A stretch of 64,000 nt of DNA from 34-65-8 sp964516135 (lineage in GTDB: Bacteria; Pseudomonadota; Alphaproteobacteria; Sphingomonadales; Sphingomonadaceae). The stretch's first letter is position 1; each line of letters opens with the position of its first letter. The stretch is from the NCBI GenBank assembly GCA_964516135.1, contig CAZEWN010000008.1, positions 1 through 64,000 on the forward strand, given 5' to 3'. Positions 17,445 through 26,777 of this stretch are shown one piece after another. Made by a program: the position numbers and the translations under genes. The notes beneath the pieces were generated by a model. The model was given only the letters and a program-made list of their open reading frames with translations, was not told the origin of the DNA and ran no database searches.

Positions 17445-18773
17445 TCAGCTGGCCCAGGGTCCGGTGATCGCCAACGTCTTGGTCGGACTATACAGGTTCA
17501 CGAACAGCGTCCGGCCATCAGGGGAATAGCACGCCCCAGCCGGCTCGGTCTGCGGGCGAATATGGGCGATCGGATAGGCCCGACCATCGGGGGTGATGCC
17601 GCGCAGGTAGTTTGACACCTCGTCGCTGTATCCGTCTTCGCAAACCACCAGATGGCCGCTGGGCGCAATGCACAGGTTGTCGCCATAATTGAACTGCGCC
17701 GGATCGGTGCTTTCGAAAAACAGCTGGATGGCATCCGACCGACCGCCAGTGCCGGGGCGGAACCGGAAGATTTGGCCGCATTCCGCGGTTCCGCCGCTGG
17801 TGGCGGTGAAATACATTTCGCCATCGCCCATCCAGATTCCTTCACCCCGGGCAAACACCAATGCACCATCGCTCGCTCCGCGCTGGCGCAGGTCGTCGGC
17901 AGGCGATTCGACGTTCAGCAAGTCGATCCAGCGCGCCTGGTGCCAGGCGCCGACGTTCATTGTAACTCCCCCGATATTGCGGCTGTCGCCGATGCCGTCG
18001 GTAAGGGTCAGCGCCTGAAGCCGCCCCCCTTCGGCCAGGCGCCCTGGAATATTGGGGATGTACCGATAAAACAGCCCGTCCTGCATGTCCTCGGTCATAT
18101 ACACGATCCCGGTCGCCGGATCGACACAGGCAGCCTCGTGATTGAAGCGGCCCATCGCCTTGATCGGCACGGCATCGACCAATCTATCAGCATCGGCCGG
18201 CACTTCGAATACCCAGCCATGCGCCGCCTTCACTTCCGCCACCCGCTCGAACATCGGTTCCTCGCAGGTCAACCAGCTATTCCACGGGGTGATGCCACCC
18301 GCGCAATTCCGCACCGTTCCCGCGAGCGAGCGATATTGCCGCTCGACCCGAAGCGTACGCGCGTCGAGCACCAGCGTGGTGGTGCCGCCGGGCAGCACCG
18401 CGCCATTGGAGCCGCGCCGGAACCCATGTGGTAGATCCCCGCCCGCGCCATGTTGCGGGCTCAGTTCATGGTTGCGGACCAGCGCCAACTTGCCGTTGCC
18501 GAGATCGAAACAGCCCATGCCATCGGCCCGATCCGGCACAGTAAAGCCGTCCGCCATCGGCTCGCCCATGCTGGACAGGACGCGGTACGAAAAACCCTCG
18601 GGCAGATCGAGCAAGCCGGCCGGATCGGGCAACAACGCGCCATATCCGGCAAAGCCAGCGGCGTTGCCGGGGACCACTCCGCGCGTCGAGCAACCGCTTG
18701 CGACCAATGCCGCGAACGCGCTGCTGGTTGCGACAAGGAACTGGCGGCGATTGGCGGCGAACGGCGAGGTCAT
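17445..18773 (-). CDS. PhoX-like (DUF839) Tat-exported lipoprotein phosphatase
   Basis: Secreted beta-propeller protein of the PhoX/DUF839 family, 442 residues. The N-terminus has a twin-arginine motif (ANRRQFLVAT) and then a lipobox-like LVASGC, suggesting Tat export and lipid anchoring. PhoX-type features include WLTCEEPM (Cys-Glu-Glu region), FNHEAA, YMTEDM and NYGDNLCIAPSGHLVVCEDG, which supply Ca/Fe ligands in canonical PhoX. It probably hydrolyses phosphate esters in the periplasm, but the specificity of DUF839 proteins varies. The start at 18773 has an AGGGATAGGA ribosome site. No Pho-box was recognised upstream. Confidence 0.83.
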   Translation of the reverse strand: MTSPFAANRRQFLVATSSAFAALVASGCSTRGVVPGNAAGFAGYGALLPDPAGLLDLPEGFSYRVLSSMGEPMADGFTVPDRADGMGCFDLGNGKLALVRNHELSPQHGAGGDLPHGFRRGSNGAVLPGGTTTLVLDARTLRVERQYRSLAGTVRNCAGGITPWNSWLTCEEPMFERVAEVKAAHGWVFEVPADADRLVDAVPIKAMGRFNHEAACVDPATGIVYMTEDMQDGLFYRYIPNIPGRLAEGGRLQALTLTDGIGDSRNIGGVTMNVGAWHQARWIDLLNVESPADDLRQRGASDGALVFARGEGIWMGDGEMYFTATSGGTAECGQIFRFRPGTGGRSDAIQLFFESTDPAQFNYGDNLCIAPSGHLVVCEDGYSDEVSNYLRGITPDGRAYPIAHIRPQTEPAGACYSPDGRTLFVNLYSPTKTLAITGPWAS

Positions 18774-18894
18774 GATGGTCCTATCCCTGAAGGCGATGGT
18801 TTCGACCCGTGCAATAGCAGCATGTCACCGCCATGACACCCGTCGCACGCGGCGTTCAGGCTCGACGGCGCGATCCGGATGCCGCCCACGCAGG

Positions 18895-18924
18895 GCCGGT
18901 TCGCGCACACCCGCGCGAACCGGC
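18895..18924 (-). terminator. Hairpin terminator after the TonB receptor gene
   Basis: A perfect 12-bp stem (GCCGGTTCGCGC / GCGCGAACCGGC) with a 6-base loop lies 8 bases beyond the receptor stop codon. There is no U-tract, so it may work as a transcription-pausing or 3'-end-stabilising structure, not a classical intrinsic terminator. Confidence 0.6.
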
Positions 18925-18932
18925 TTCAAATG

Positions 18933-21602
18933 TCAGAAACGCGCCCTGATCCCAGCGGTGAAACGCCGTTCAGATAACGCATAGCTGTTGATCGCCCGGT
19001 GGTTGAAGTTGCTGATTTCGACCGTGGCAGATTCCTCGGGCATCAGGTTTTGCGCCTGGAAGGACAGCGCGAAATTTTCGGTCAGATCAATGCCAAGCTG
19101 AGCGTCAAGCTGCGAACGCGCCGCAATCACGTCTGGCCGCCCTTCGGTAAATTCGAATACCGCGTTATCGCGCCAGTTATAGGCAATCCGCGCGGAAATT
19201 GGTCCTTTTTCAAACAGGCCGACCAGGCTGTAGCTATGCTTCGAAGTGGCTACGAGCGGGAAGCCGTTGCTGTCCTCGCTATCTGCGTAAGTATAGTTGG
19301 CAATCAAGCCAAGGCCATCGAGCGGCGCGGGCAGGAAGTCGAGGAATTGCTGCACGCCGACCTCGAACCCGCGCACCTTGGCCGATGCCACGTTTTCCGG
19401 CCGCCGGATCAGGATCGGCCCGAGCGATTCGAACCCCTCGATAATTGCCCTGGTGGTATTGGTGGCGATGAAATCCTCGACATCCTTGTAGAACAACGCA
19501 CCGGAAATCAGCCCACTGCCGCCAGTGTAATATTCGGCCGACAGGTCGAAGTTCGTCGCCAACGGCGGGGTGAGCGCCGCATTGCCGCCAGTCGAGGTGC
19601 GATTGGTGGCGTCGACGAAAGTCGAGGGTGCGAGGTCGGCCAGGCCAGCACGCTGGAGCGTGCGGGAGGCCGACAGGCGCAACAGGAAGTCGTCCGTCAC
19701 ATTAAAGGTCACGGTCGCGCTGGGAAGCACGTTGACGTAGCTGTTGGTATCGACGCGGGGCGTGAGCGGCCCAGTGCCGACCTGTGCGAATGTTTCGACG
19801 CGGAAATCGGTGCTGGCGACCCGCACGCCGGCATTGACGCGCGCTGGCATACCGAGGAGCTCCGTCTCGGCATCGAACATCACATAGCCCGCCAGCGTAT
19901 CTTCGGTCAGGTCATAGTCGCGCGCAGAGTTGCGGGCCAGCGGATCACCCGGCGCAGCGGGTTCCGCGCTGATGCCGTTGAGCGTCCTGTCGATCACGAA
20001 CTCGGCATCGGGAACCGCAGTCAGGAACGAGCGGGGGAAAGTCCCCGGAACATCCGCCAGAAAATCCGGCAGCCCGGGGTTGAGATAGGGAGCCAGCTCG
20101 GTGTAGTTGCCATTGGCGCGGCTGCGGAACGATTCCGAGAACGCTGACAATGTCGTGTAACGCAGTCCGGCGCTGAACATGACGCCGCCCCCATCGTCCC
20201 ACCGCAGGTCAGCCCTGCCGGTATATTCGTCAAGTGTGGCGGGCAGCAGGTTTGCGCGGTAAGTCAGGCGGTCGGTGCGCGGCAGCGGAAAATTTGCAGT
20301 GGCGGTGAGATCGAACGGCGTACCTTGCGGATTGGCGGCCGTGATCGAATTCGCGGTAACCACGCGCAGGTCCGGCACCACCCGGTCGCCGCGAAAATCG
20401 AATTGGCCGTCAACCGCGTTGTTGGCCGTCTGGAGCGTGATGACCTCGATCTTCTGGCGTAATGTGCCACGGCTGTAGTAGCCGTCGAGCTCGACCGTGA
20501 ACGGACCGTCCGACCATTCCAGGTTCGCGCCCAACAGCAGGCTTTCGGTCGGATCCTTGCGGATCTGATTTCCGGTGCGGATATTGCCCCGCGCAGTCCC
20601 GGCGACGGCGTAATTGCCGTCGACCACCGGGTTGGTCACGACCAACCCGGTGGTGGTGTTGGCCAGGTTGAAAGCCAGGAATTCGTTGGTCCGATTGGCG
20701 AGCTGCTTCGAATAGAGTCCGTCAACCGTCAATTCCAGGTTGTCCGCGATCGCGAACTGCAGCGCGCCGTTGATCCCAAACCGTGTGCGGTCGATGTCGG
20801 TGTTCTCGTACTGGAGCAGCCGGGGCACCAGGACTTGCGGCGTGGGCTGGCCATTGGTGGTAGCTGGCTGACCGTTGAGCGTACCGAACCAGTTGTTACG
20901 TTCAAACAGCTGCAATTTAGAGGTGCGCTTCTGGTATTCGGCGGAAAGCAGCACCCCGATCCGCCCATCTGCAAAGGTCGTCGTCACAAGGCCCGAAACC
21001 GTCGGTTCAAGCTTGTCGCTAGCTTCGGAGTATGTCCCCTGCGCCCGCAGCGAAATCGTTGGTTCGCGAAAGTCGAAGGGTTTGGGCGTTACGAGGTTGA
21101 CCGAGCCACCCAAACCGCCTTCGACCTGGTTTGCCAGAGGCGATTTTCGCACCTCAAGACGGCCGAAAAGCGACGAAGGCACGGCATCGAGCCCAGAGGA
21201 TCGGCCCAGATTGTCGTTTTCCGGCGGTGACACTCGCGCTGAAAAGCCAAGCAAGGTGCGCCCGTCGACCTCGACCCGCACCTGCTGTAACCCGCGAATG
21301 TTGACGGCCTGGCCTTCGCCGAACACGCGGGTAATCTGGACCCCTGTGACCCGTTGCAACGCCTCGGCGACATTCGCGTCAGGCAGCTTGCCGACATCTT
21401 CGGCCGTGATGACGTCAAGCACTTGGCTCGCCTCACGCTTGACCTCGGCCGCACGTTCGAGTGAACCGCGAATGCCGGTAACAACGATGCCTTGATCGTC
21501 GGCACCGACAGCGGCTGGCGATGCTTCGCCATCTTGCGCTAGCCCAGCGGCGGGGGTGATCAACGCGGCGACCGAAGCGAGCAGCCAAAACCGATAGTTC
21601 AT
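18933..21602 (-). CDS. TonB-dependent receptor (polysaccharide/oligosaccharide uptake)
   Basis: Outer-membrane active transporter of 889 residues. Signal peptide to about residue 22 (GLAQ). A plug domain follows with the TonB-box-like IVVTGIRGSLERA, NVAEALQRVTGVQITR and the plug motif VNIRGLQQVRVEVDGRTL, then a large beta-barrel ending in GIRARF. It belongs to the sphingomonad/Caulobacter type that imports oligosaccharides. ATG at 21602 was preferred to GTG at 21608 because AGGGAGA is 6 bases before the ATG. The promoter carries a near-copy of the locus operator at 21639-21652, tying it to the LacI regulon. Its substrate is presumably an unsaturated or uronate-containing oligosaccharide. Confidence 0.92.
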   Translation of the reverse strand: MNYRFWLLASVAALITPAAGLAQDGEASPAAVGADDQGIVVTGIRGSLERAAEVKREASQVLDVITAEDVGKLPDANVAEALQRVTGVQITRVFGEGQAVNIRGLQQVRVEVDGRTLLGFSARVSPPENDNLGRSSGLDAVPSSLFGRLEVRKSPLANQVEGGLGGSVNLVTPKPFDFREPTISLRAQGTYSEASDKLEPTVSGLVTTTFADGRIGVLLSAEYQKRTSKLQLFERNNWFGTLNGQPATTNGQPTPQVLVPRLLQYENTDIDRTRFGINGALQFAIADNLELTVDGLYSKQLANRTNEFLAFNLANTTTGLVVTNPVVDGNYAVAGTARGNIRTGNQIRKDPTESLLLGANLEWSDGPFTVELDGYYSRGTLRQKIEVITLQTANNAVDGQFDFRGDRVVPDLRVVTANSITAANPQGTPFDLTATANFPLPRTDRLTYRANLLPATLDEYTGRADLRWDDGGGVMFSAGLRYTTLSAFSESFRSRANGNYTELAPYLNPGLPDFLADVPGTFPRSFLTAVPDAEFVIDRTLNGISAEPAAPGDPLARNSARDYDLTEDTLAGYVMFDAETELLGMPARVNAGVRVASTDFRVETFAQVGTGPLTPRVDTNSYVNVLPSATVTFNVTDDFLLRLSASRTLQRAGLADLAPSTFVDATNRTSTGGNAALTPPLATNFDLSAEYYTGGSGLISGALFYKDVEDFIATNTTRAIIEGFESLGPILIRRPENVASAKVRGFEVGVQQFLDFLPAPLDGLGLIANYTYADSEDSNGFPLVATSKHSYSLVGLFEKGPISARIAYNWRDNAVFEFTEGRPDVIAARSQLDAQLGIDLTENFALSFQAQNLMPEESATVEISNFNHRAINSYALSERRFTAGIRARF

Positions 21603-21638
21603 TTTCACTCTCCCTGATATGGTTCGGCTTGTTCACGC

Positions 21639-21652
21639 CGATACCGGTGTCA
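21639..21652. promoter_or_regulatory. Putative LacI-family operator (imperfect copy)
   Basis: CGATACCGGTGTCA matches the perfect 14-bp palindrome TGACACCGGTGTCA of this locus at 12 of 14 positions. It lies 37 bases upstream of the receptor start at 21602. Confidence 0.6.
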
Positions 21653-21693
21653 TCATCCTTGTTGCGATCCCGGGGCTGGAAGGTCCTTTCCAG

Positions 21694-22986
21694 TCAGATA
21701 TCGGCGCGCTCGAGACGCGGCGTGAGCAGGTGTATCAACGCCACCGCGATGAAATAGACGAGCGTGCAGACCGCGAAGATCACGGTGTAGTCACCGCCGG
21801 TGGCGTCCAGCACCAGACCAGTCGACTTAGCCATGATCATCCCGCCGACGCCGCCCATGAAGCCGCCCAGCCCGATTACGGAACCCACCGCCTTGCGCGG
21901 GAACATGTCAGGCGGCAGCGACAGCAGGTTGGTGGAAAATGCCTGATGTCCAGCCAATGCGAGGCCGATCAGCGCGACCGCGAGCCACATGCTTTCCAGC
22001 CCGGTCACGAACAGCAGCGGCAGCACGCACAGGCCCGCCAGGAGCATTGTGATCTTGCGCGCGAAATTGGGGGTGCGACCCCGTTCGATTAGACGCGACG
22101 ACAGCCAGCCACCCGCAATGCTGCCGACATCCGACAGTAAGTACATGACGATCATCGGCAGGACGACGATCTTGAGGTCGACATCGTAGGTGGTGCTGAA
22201 ATAGCTGGGTAGCCAAAAGAGCATCAGGAACCACACTGGGTCCGTCAGGAACTTGCCCGCGGCAAAGGCCCAGGCTTCCCGCCGCTGCACGACGGTGCCC
22301 CAGCCGACCGGCTCAATACGTTCGGGAGGATCGTGCTCGATCCATGCGAGCTCGGCCTCGCTGATCCGGCTCACTTCGCGCGGTGGCGCGTACCAGTACC
22401 ACCATAGCGCCAGCAGGACGACGCCGAACAAGCCGGTGTAGATGAACGTTTCACGCCAGTTTAAGCCGAACACCTGCATGAAGAGCCACAGTGTCGGCGC
22501 GGTCAGGATCACGCCGATGGTCGTGGCGGAGTTGACCCAGCCGATCGCCAGCGCCCGTTCCTTTTGCGGGAACCAGATGCTGCTCGATTTTACGACCGCG
22601 GGGAAATGTCCCGCCTCGCCCACGCCCAGCACCACGCGCGAGGCCATGAACGCCGCGATCGACGAAGAGAAGCCATGCGCGACGTGGCCGACCGTCCAGA
22701 TCACGATCGCGATGCTGTAACCGATCTTCGGCCCGAGCCGGTCGATCAGCCAGCCCATGATCAGGAACCCGAGCGCGTAAGCAGCCTGGAAGGCGAGGAC
22801 GATGTTGCCGTAATCGTCCTCCGACCAGCCGAACTCCTGCTCCAGGTCGGGCTTGAGCAAGCCCAGCATCGTCCGGTCGATGTAATTGACGGTGGTCGCG
22901 AAGAACAGCAATGCTACGATCGTCCACCGATGCCGCCCAGCCCTGGCGACGATCGAGGCTGTGGTATCGGCAATATTTCCGGTCAT
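21694..22986 (-). CDS. MFS hexuronate transporter (ACS family, ExuT-like)
   Basis: Inner-membrane major facilitator of the anion:cation symporter family, 430 residues, about 12 helices. Typical segments: NYIDRTMLGLLKPDLEQEF in helix 1, MGWLIDRLGPKIGY, GVGEAGHFPAVVKSSSIWFP and NSATTIGVILTAPT. Members include ExuT/GudP-type carriers of hexuronates and aldarates. With KduI, KduD and KDG kinase next door, uptake of a uronate or unsaturated uronate is likely. Its start overlaps the stop of the upstream hydratase gene (ATGA), making a two-gene operon opposite the LacI gene. Confidence 0.88.
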   Translation of the reverse strand: MTGNIADTTASIVARAGRHRWTIVALLFFATTVNYIDRTMLGLLKPDLEQEFGWSEDDYGNIVLAFQAAYALGFLIMGWLIDRLGPKIGYSIAIVIWTVGHVAHGFSSSIAAFMASRVVLGVGEAGHFPAVVKSSSIWFPQKERALAIGWVNSATTIGVILTAPTLWLFMQVFGLNWRETFIYTGLFGVVLLALWWYWYAPPREVSRISEAELAWIEHDPPERIEPVGWGTVVQRREAWAFAAGKFLTDPVWFLMLFWLPSYFSTTYDVDLKIVVLPMIVMYLLSDVGSIAGGWLSSRLIERGRTPNFARKITMLLAGLCVLPLLFVTGLESMWLAVALIGLALAGHQAFSTNLLSLPPDMFPRKAVGSVIGLGGFMGGVGGMIMAKSTGLVLDATGGDYTVIFAVCTLVYFIAVALIHLLTPRLERADI

Positions 22987-23789
22987 GTCGCTTCGCCGTT
23001 CCTGGTGGTGGGTTGAAAGGCACGAATGGCGCAGCCAACGTGAAAATCCTCATCGAAGGAGGCTTCGGCAACCTGACCGACGGCGATCGGGTGGACGCCC
23101 GTCAATGCACCGGTCGAAATCCAGCAGCCCGGGCCAAGCCCATGGCCGCGCTCGGCGAGCAGATGGGCAAGGAACGCAACCGATCCGAACGGGCCGTCGA
23201 GCATATCGGCCGCGCAGCCTTCACCCGCGACCGCCCCGTCGATCCGCAGCGATACGGGTGCGCGCAAAAGATCACGTTCGCGCCAGTCGGGAATCGAGGG
23301 CCCCAGCACCAGTCCGTGGTTGTTGCCGAAATCGGAAGCGGTAACAGCCGGACCATTATCGTTGATCCCGACAAAGGGCGAACTGGCGATCTCCAGCCCG
23401 ATCCGGACTTCTTGCACATAATCCGGAACTTGGCCCAATGTGACATTGCCCGGCACCGCCCGCGCGGTGCGGACGAGCAGTTCCGCCTCTACCGCCGCAA
23501 ACCCCCGCAAGACCGGCATCGCTGGCAATCCACCGCTTGCTGCATCAACAATGGCATCAGCGAAGATCGGGCCGGCCAGCCGACTGGACCCGAAATGCAG
23601 TGCAGCATCCGCCGCCACCCGGCCGAGCTTCCATCCCGCAATCCGCGCCCCGCTCAATCCGATGGCGACGTCCTGGATGGCATAGGCTTCCGCCAGGCTC
23701 GTGGGCAGGCGACCAGGATAGGCATCCAGCACGGCATCCTGACTGCGAGCCATCACCAGCGCCCGCGCTATCTGCCCGTCATCATCCAT
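22983..23789 (-). CDS. FAH-superfamily hydratase (2-keto-4-pentenoate hydratase-like)
   Basis: A 268-residue member of the MhpD/fumarylacetoacetate hydrolase superfamily. Family features are the N-terminal AYAIQDVAIG, the core motif GWKLGR, VEAELLV (metal-binding Glu) and the glycine-rich C-terminal half. Such enzymes hydrate or cleave 2-keto acids with a divalent metal. In a uronate locus it could act on a 2-keto-3-deoxy sugar acid, but this is a guess from context. It is divergent from lacI, sharing the 143-base control region with the perfect operator, and is coupled to the transporter by a 4-base overlap. Confidence 0.78.
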   Translation of the reverse strand: MDDDGQIARALVMARSQDAVLDAYPGRLPTSLAEAYAIQDVAIGLSGARIAGWKLGRVAADAALHFGSSRLAGPIFADAIVDAASGGLPAMPVLRGFAAVEAELLVRTARAVPGNVTLGQVPDYVQEVRIGLEIASSPFVGINDNGPAVTASDFGNNHGLVLGPSIPDWRERDLLRAPVSLRIDGAVAGEGCAADMLDGPFGSVAFLAHLLAERGHGLGPGCWISTGALTGVHPIAVGQVAEASFDEDFHVGCAIRAFQPTTRNGEAT

Positions 23790-23837
23790 CCGAATTCGTC
23801 ACCCCAAGCCTCTCTTCATCAAGGACATGTGACATTT

Positions 23838-23851
23838 TGACACCGGTGTCA
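23838..23851. promoter_or_regulatory. Putative LacI-family operator (perfect palindrome)
   Basis: TGACACCGGTGTCA is a perfect 14-bp palindrome with a central CG, the form favoured by LacI-family repressors. It sits between the divergent hydratase and lacI starts. On both strands it includes a TTGACA hexamer (-35-like), so binding would block transcription both ways and give autoregulation. Confidence 0.75.
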
Positions 23852-23932
23852 ATATATTCCTGTCATCAGCCGTGCTCGGCGATCGTCCACATTGCGCTTG
23901 ACCAAATTCACGGCTTTCGAGAGGACACCGCG

Positions 23933-24976
23933 ATGCCCGCAGCAAAAACCGATCAGGGCGGCAAGCCGACCATCAACGACGTCGCCGCGCTGGCCGACTG
24001 CTCCAAGAAAACGGTCAGTCGGGTCATCAACGGCTCACCGGGGCTGAGCCCCGCAACCAAGGAACGGGTCGAGCAGGCAATCCGCGACTTGGGTTACGTT
24101 CCCAACCCGCAGGCGCGCGCGCTGGCATTCGGGCGCAATCTCGCGATCGCGCTGCTGCACGATAATCCCAACGCGCAAACCGTGCTCAACTTTGAGCGCG
24201 GGGTGCTTGATGCGATCCGGGCGAGCGATCTTGCGCTGATGGTGCGTCCGGTCGATCGCAACTCGCCCGATCTGCTCGGCGATATCGAGGGTTTTCTTCA
24301 GCGGCAGCGCCCTCTCGGGGTCATGCTGCTACCGCCGATCTCTGAACGTGACGACATTGCCGAACTGTGCCGCGCACTGGGGGTGCGATATGTCCGGGTC
24401 GGCTCGACCCTGCTCGACGATGGCGAACACTGCGTGGCTTCGATCGACTGGCAAGCGGTCGCACAGGCGTGCCAGGTGCTCATCGCCAATGGTCACCGCG
24501 CGATCGGCTTCGTACGGGGGCCGCACGGCTTCCGTTCTGCCGCCGAGCGCGAACTGGGATTCGACACCGCCATGAACCAGGCCGGGATCGAGGTTCCCGC
24601 GAACTACCGCGCGCAGGGCGACTATCGCTTTGAATCCGGGCGGATTGCGGGGCGCAGCCTGCTGTCGCTCTCGAACCCGCCGAGCGCGATCTTCGCCAGC
24701 AACGATGAAATGGCAGCCGGGGTCATGCACGCTGCGCTGGAACGCGGTCTGCGTATCCCGCAGGATCTGTCGTTGATCGGGTTCGACGACTCTCCCACGG
24801 CGCAACATCTCTATCCGTCGCTCACCACGGTGCGGTGGCCGATCAAGGACATGGGCGTGCTGGCCGCGGAGAAGCTGGTCGGCGAATACCTCGGCAAGCG
24901 CCGCTTTTCCGCCGACGTGCACGAACTGCAATCCGAACTGATACAGCGCGCATCGGTGGCGCAAGCCGCAAACTAG
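23933..24976 (+). CDS. LacI-family transcriptional regulator of the uronate locus
   Basis: Repressor of 347 residues. The N-terminal LacI helix-turn-helix is clear (TINDVAALADCSKKTVSRVI, then hinge helix LGYVPNPQARALA), followed by a periplasmic-binding-protein-like effector domain (residues ~65-340; IFASNDEMAAGVMHAAL, SLIGFDDSPTAQHLYP). The start at 23933 follows GAGAGGA; a longer frame upstream has no ribosome site and crosses the operator. It is divergent from the hydratase-transporter pair. By context the inducer is a uronate catabolite such as KDG or DKI. Confidence 0.92.
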   Translation: MPAAKTDQGGKPTINDVAALADCSKKTVSRVINGSPGLSPATKERVEQAIRDLGYVPNPQARALAFGRNLAIALLHDNPNAQTVLNFERGVLDAIRASDLALMVRPVDRNSPDLLGDIEGFLQRQRPLGVMLLPPISERDDIAELCRALGVRYVRVGSTLLDDGEHCVASIDWQAVAQACQVLIANGHRAIGFVRGPHGFRSAAERELGFDTAMNQAGIEVPANYRAQGDYRFESGRIAGRSLLSLSNPPSAIFASNDEMAAGVMHAALERGLRIPQDLSLIGFDDSPTAQHLYPSLTTVRWPIKDMGVLAAEKLVGEYLGKRRFSADVHELQSELIQRASVAQAAN

Positions 24977-24991
24977 CCGGGCGGATGCGCG

Positions 24992-26011
24992 CTACCGCTG
25001 GACGTCGCGTCCTTCGCCCCAGAAGGCAGCGACTTCCGAACGCGTGAAATGGCAGGCATCTCCCGGCACCCCGTGCTTGAGCGCCGCAAGTGCAAGGCCG
25101 GCGCGCGCGGCGGCGGCGACGCCTTCGCCGCGCAGCCAACTATCAAGCACACCTGCCGCGAACGCATCACCCGTGCCGATACGATCAATGATCCCCTCGA
25201 CCGCAATTTCCTCGGTCTGCGCCCCACCGTGCCGGCTGTCGACGCGGGCGGACAAAAGATGACGGTCGCTGTCGACAACGTGGCGCGCGGTCGAGGCGAT
25301 CAGCGCCAATCGGGGGAATTCAGCAAGCGCACGCGCCACCGCGGCGGCGCGGCGATCTTCCCCCTCGCCCTTGAAATCCGCGCCGGTGACGAGCGCGATG
25401 TCTTGATGATTGCCGATCAGCACGTCGGCACAGCCGATCAACTCGGTCAACACCGGTGTCGGATCTACGCCGCGCGACGCCCACAGCTGCGCGCGGAAGT
25501 TTCCATCGAAGCACACCGGGATGCCGCGCAGGTTCGCCTGCCGCGCCAGTGCAAGGGCCAGGTCGGTCGGCCCGTCGCCCAGCGCGGGCGTGATCCCGGA
25601 AAGATGCAGCAGCGTGGCATCAGCCAGAACCGCGTCTGCGCTGAAATCCGTTGCTTTGGCCGTTGCGAAACTTGAGTCGGCACGGTCATAGACAATTCGC
25701 GACGGTCGGCGCCCTTGCCCCTGCTCAAGGAAATAGAGCCCCATCCGGCCGCTGCCAATCCGGACCTGGTCGGTCGCGATGCCGCGCGCGGCGATCTGCG
25801 CCACGGCCAACTGGCCAAGGGGGCTGTCGGGCAACGCGCTCACCAACCGGGTACGATGCCCCAGCCCGGTGAGCGCCGCCAGCACGTTTGCCTCCGCCCC
25901 GCCGACCTCGACATCGAACGATGCGGCCTGACGCATCAACCGGCGACCGGTGGGGGCGAGGCGCAGCAGGACCTCGCCCAACGCGACGACAACCCCCGAA
26001 GGCGCGGTCAC
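24992..26011 (-). CDS. kdgK: 2-keto-3-deoxygluconate kinase (PfkB family)
   Basis: Ribokinase/PfkB-family sugar kinase, 339 residues, phosphorylating 2-keto-3-deoxygluconate to KDPG, which enters the Entner-Doudoroff pathway. Features: N-terminal GGAEANVLAALTGLG (substrate-binding glycines) and the C-terminal signature DRIGTGDAFAAGVLD with the catalytic Asp. The start is GTG at 26011, overlapping the kduD stop (GTGA). It is the last gene of the receptor-lyase-kdu operon and converges on lacI with a 15-base gap. No KDPG aldolase gene is in the locus. Confidence 0.9.
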   Translation of the reverse strand: MTAPSGVVVALGEVLLRLAPTGRRLMRQAASFDVEVGGAEANVLAALTGLGHRTRLVSALPDSPLGQLAVAQIAARGIATDQVRIGSGRMGLYFLEQGQGRRPSRIVYDRADSSFATAKATDFSADAVLADATLLHLSGITPALGDGPTDLALALARQANLRGIPVCFDGNFRAQLWASRGVDPTPVLTELIGCADVLIGNHQDIALVTGADFKGEGEDRRAAAVARALAEFPRLALIASTARHVVDSDRHLLSARVDSRHGGAQTEEIAVEGIIDRIGTGDAFAAGVLDSWLRGEGVAAAARAGLALAALKHGVPGDACHFTRSEVAAFWGEGRDVQR

Positions 26012-26763
26012 CGTGCCAGCCAGCCGCCATCAACGGCGAGCACGTGGCCATTGACATAGTCCGACGCAGCCGAGGCAAGGAACACGGCCGCCCCTCCCAT
26101 GTCGCCCGGGGTCGCCCACCGCCCAGCGGGGATCCGTTCCAGGATCGCGCGCGATCGGTCCGGATCAGCACGCAACTGCTCGGTATTGGCCGTCTCGACA
26201 TAGCCGGGCGCAATCGCGTTCACATTGATGCCCTTGCCGGCCCATTCATTGGCCAGCAGCCGGGTGATCCCCGCGAGGCCGGACTTGGAAGCGGTATAGC
26301 TGGGCACCCGAATGCCGCCCTGGAAGCTGAGCATCGAGGCAATGTTGATAATCTTGCCCGAACCCCGCGCGATCATGTGGCGTCCTACCTGCTGGCACAG
26401 GAAGAAGGCGGACTTGAGATTGAGATCAACCACAGCGTCCCAATCCTCCTCGGTGAAATCGACCGCGTCGGCCCGGCGGATCGTGCCCGCGTTGTTGACG
26501 AGCACGTCGATCCGCCCGCTCGAAGCGAGCGCCGACTCGACCAGGGGCGCGATCGCCCGCGTCTCGGCAAGGTCGGCCGGGACGAATTCCGCTTCGCCCC
26601 CGTCCGCCGCAAGCCTTAACAGCGTTTCGTCGGGCGCGGTCCGCCCGGCCAGCACGAGCCGGGCACCCGCACCCGCGAGCGCCAGCGCAATGCCCTGTCC
26701 GATGCCCGTGTTCGCGCCGGTGACCAGCGCGACCTTGCCGCCAAGGTCGAAAGGTGATGCCAT
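26008..26763 (-). CDS. kduD: 2-dehydro-3-deoxy-D-gluconate 5-dehydrogenase (SDR family)
   Basis: Short-chain dehydrogenase of 251 residues. NAD(P)-binding TGANTGIGQG, NNAGTIRR, catalytic Ser region IINIASM and the YTASK catalytic dyad are all present. The NNAGTIRR and SMLSFQGGIRVPSY segments are typical of KduD, which interconverts 2,5-diketo-3-deoxygluconate and KDG. Position between kduI and kdgK supports this closely. A purine-rich AAGGGG precedes the start, 14 bases after the kduI stop. Confidence 0.92.
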   Translation of the reverse strand: MASPFDLGGKVALVTGANTGIGQGIALALAGAGARLVLAGRTAPDETLLRLAADGGEAEFVPADLAETRAIAPLVESALASSGRIDVLVNNAGTIRRADAVDFTEEDWDAVVDLNLKSAFFLCQQVGRHMIARGSGKIINIASMLSFQGGIRVPSYTASKSGLAGITRLLANEWAGKGINVNAIAPGYVETANTEQLRADPDRSRAILERIPAGRWATPGDMGGAAVFLASAASDYVNGHVLAVDGGWLAR

Positions 26764-26777
26764 GATCGCGCCGCCCC

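Noticed and set aside
25447..25460. Operator-like AACACCGGTGTCGG
   Set aside because: Inside the kdgK coding region with mismatched ends; likely chance, since the ACCGGT core is common in GC-rich DNA.
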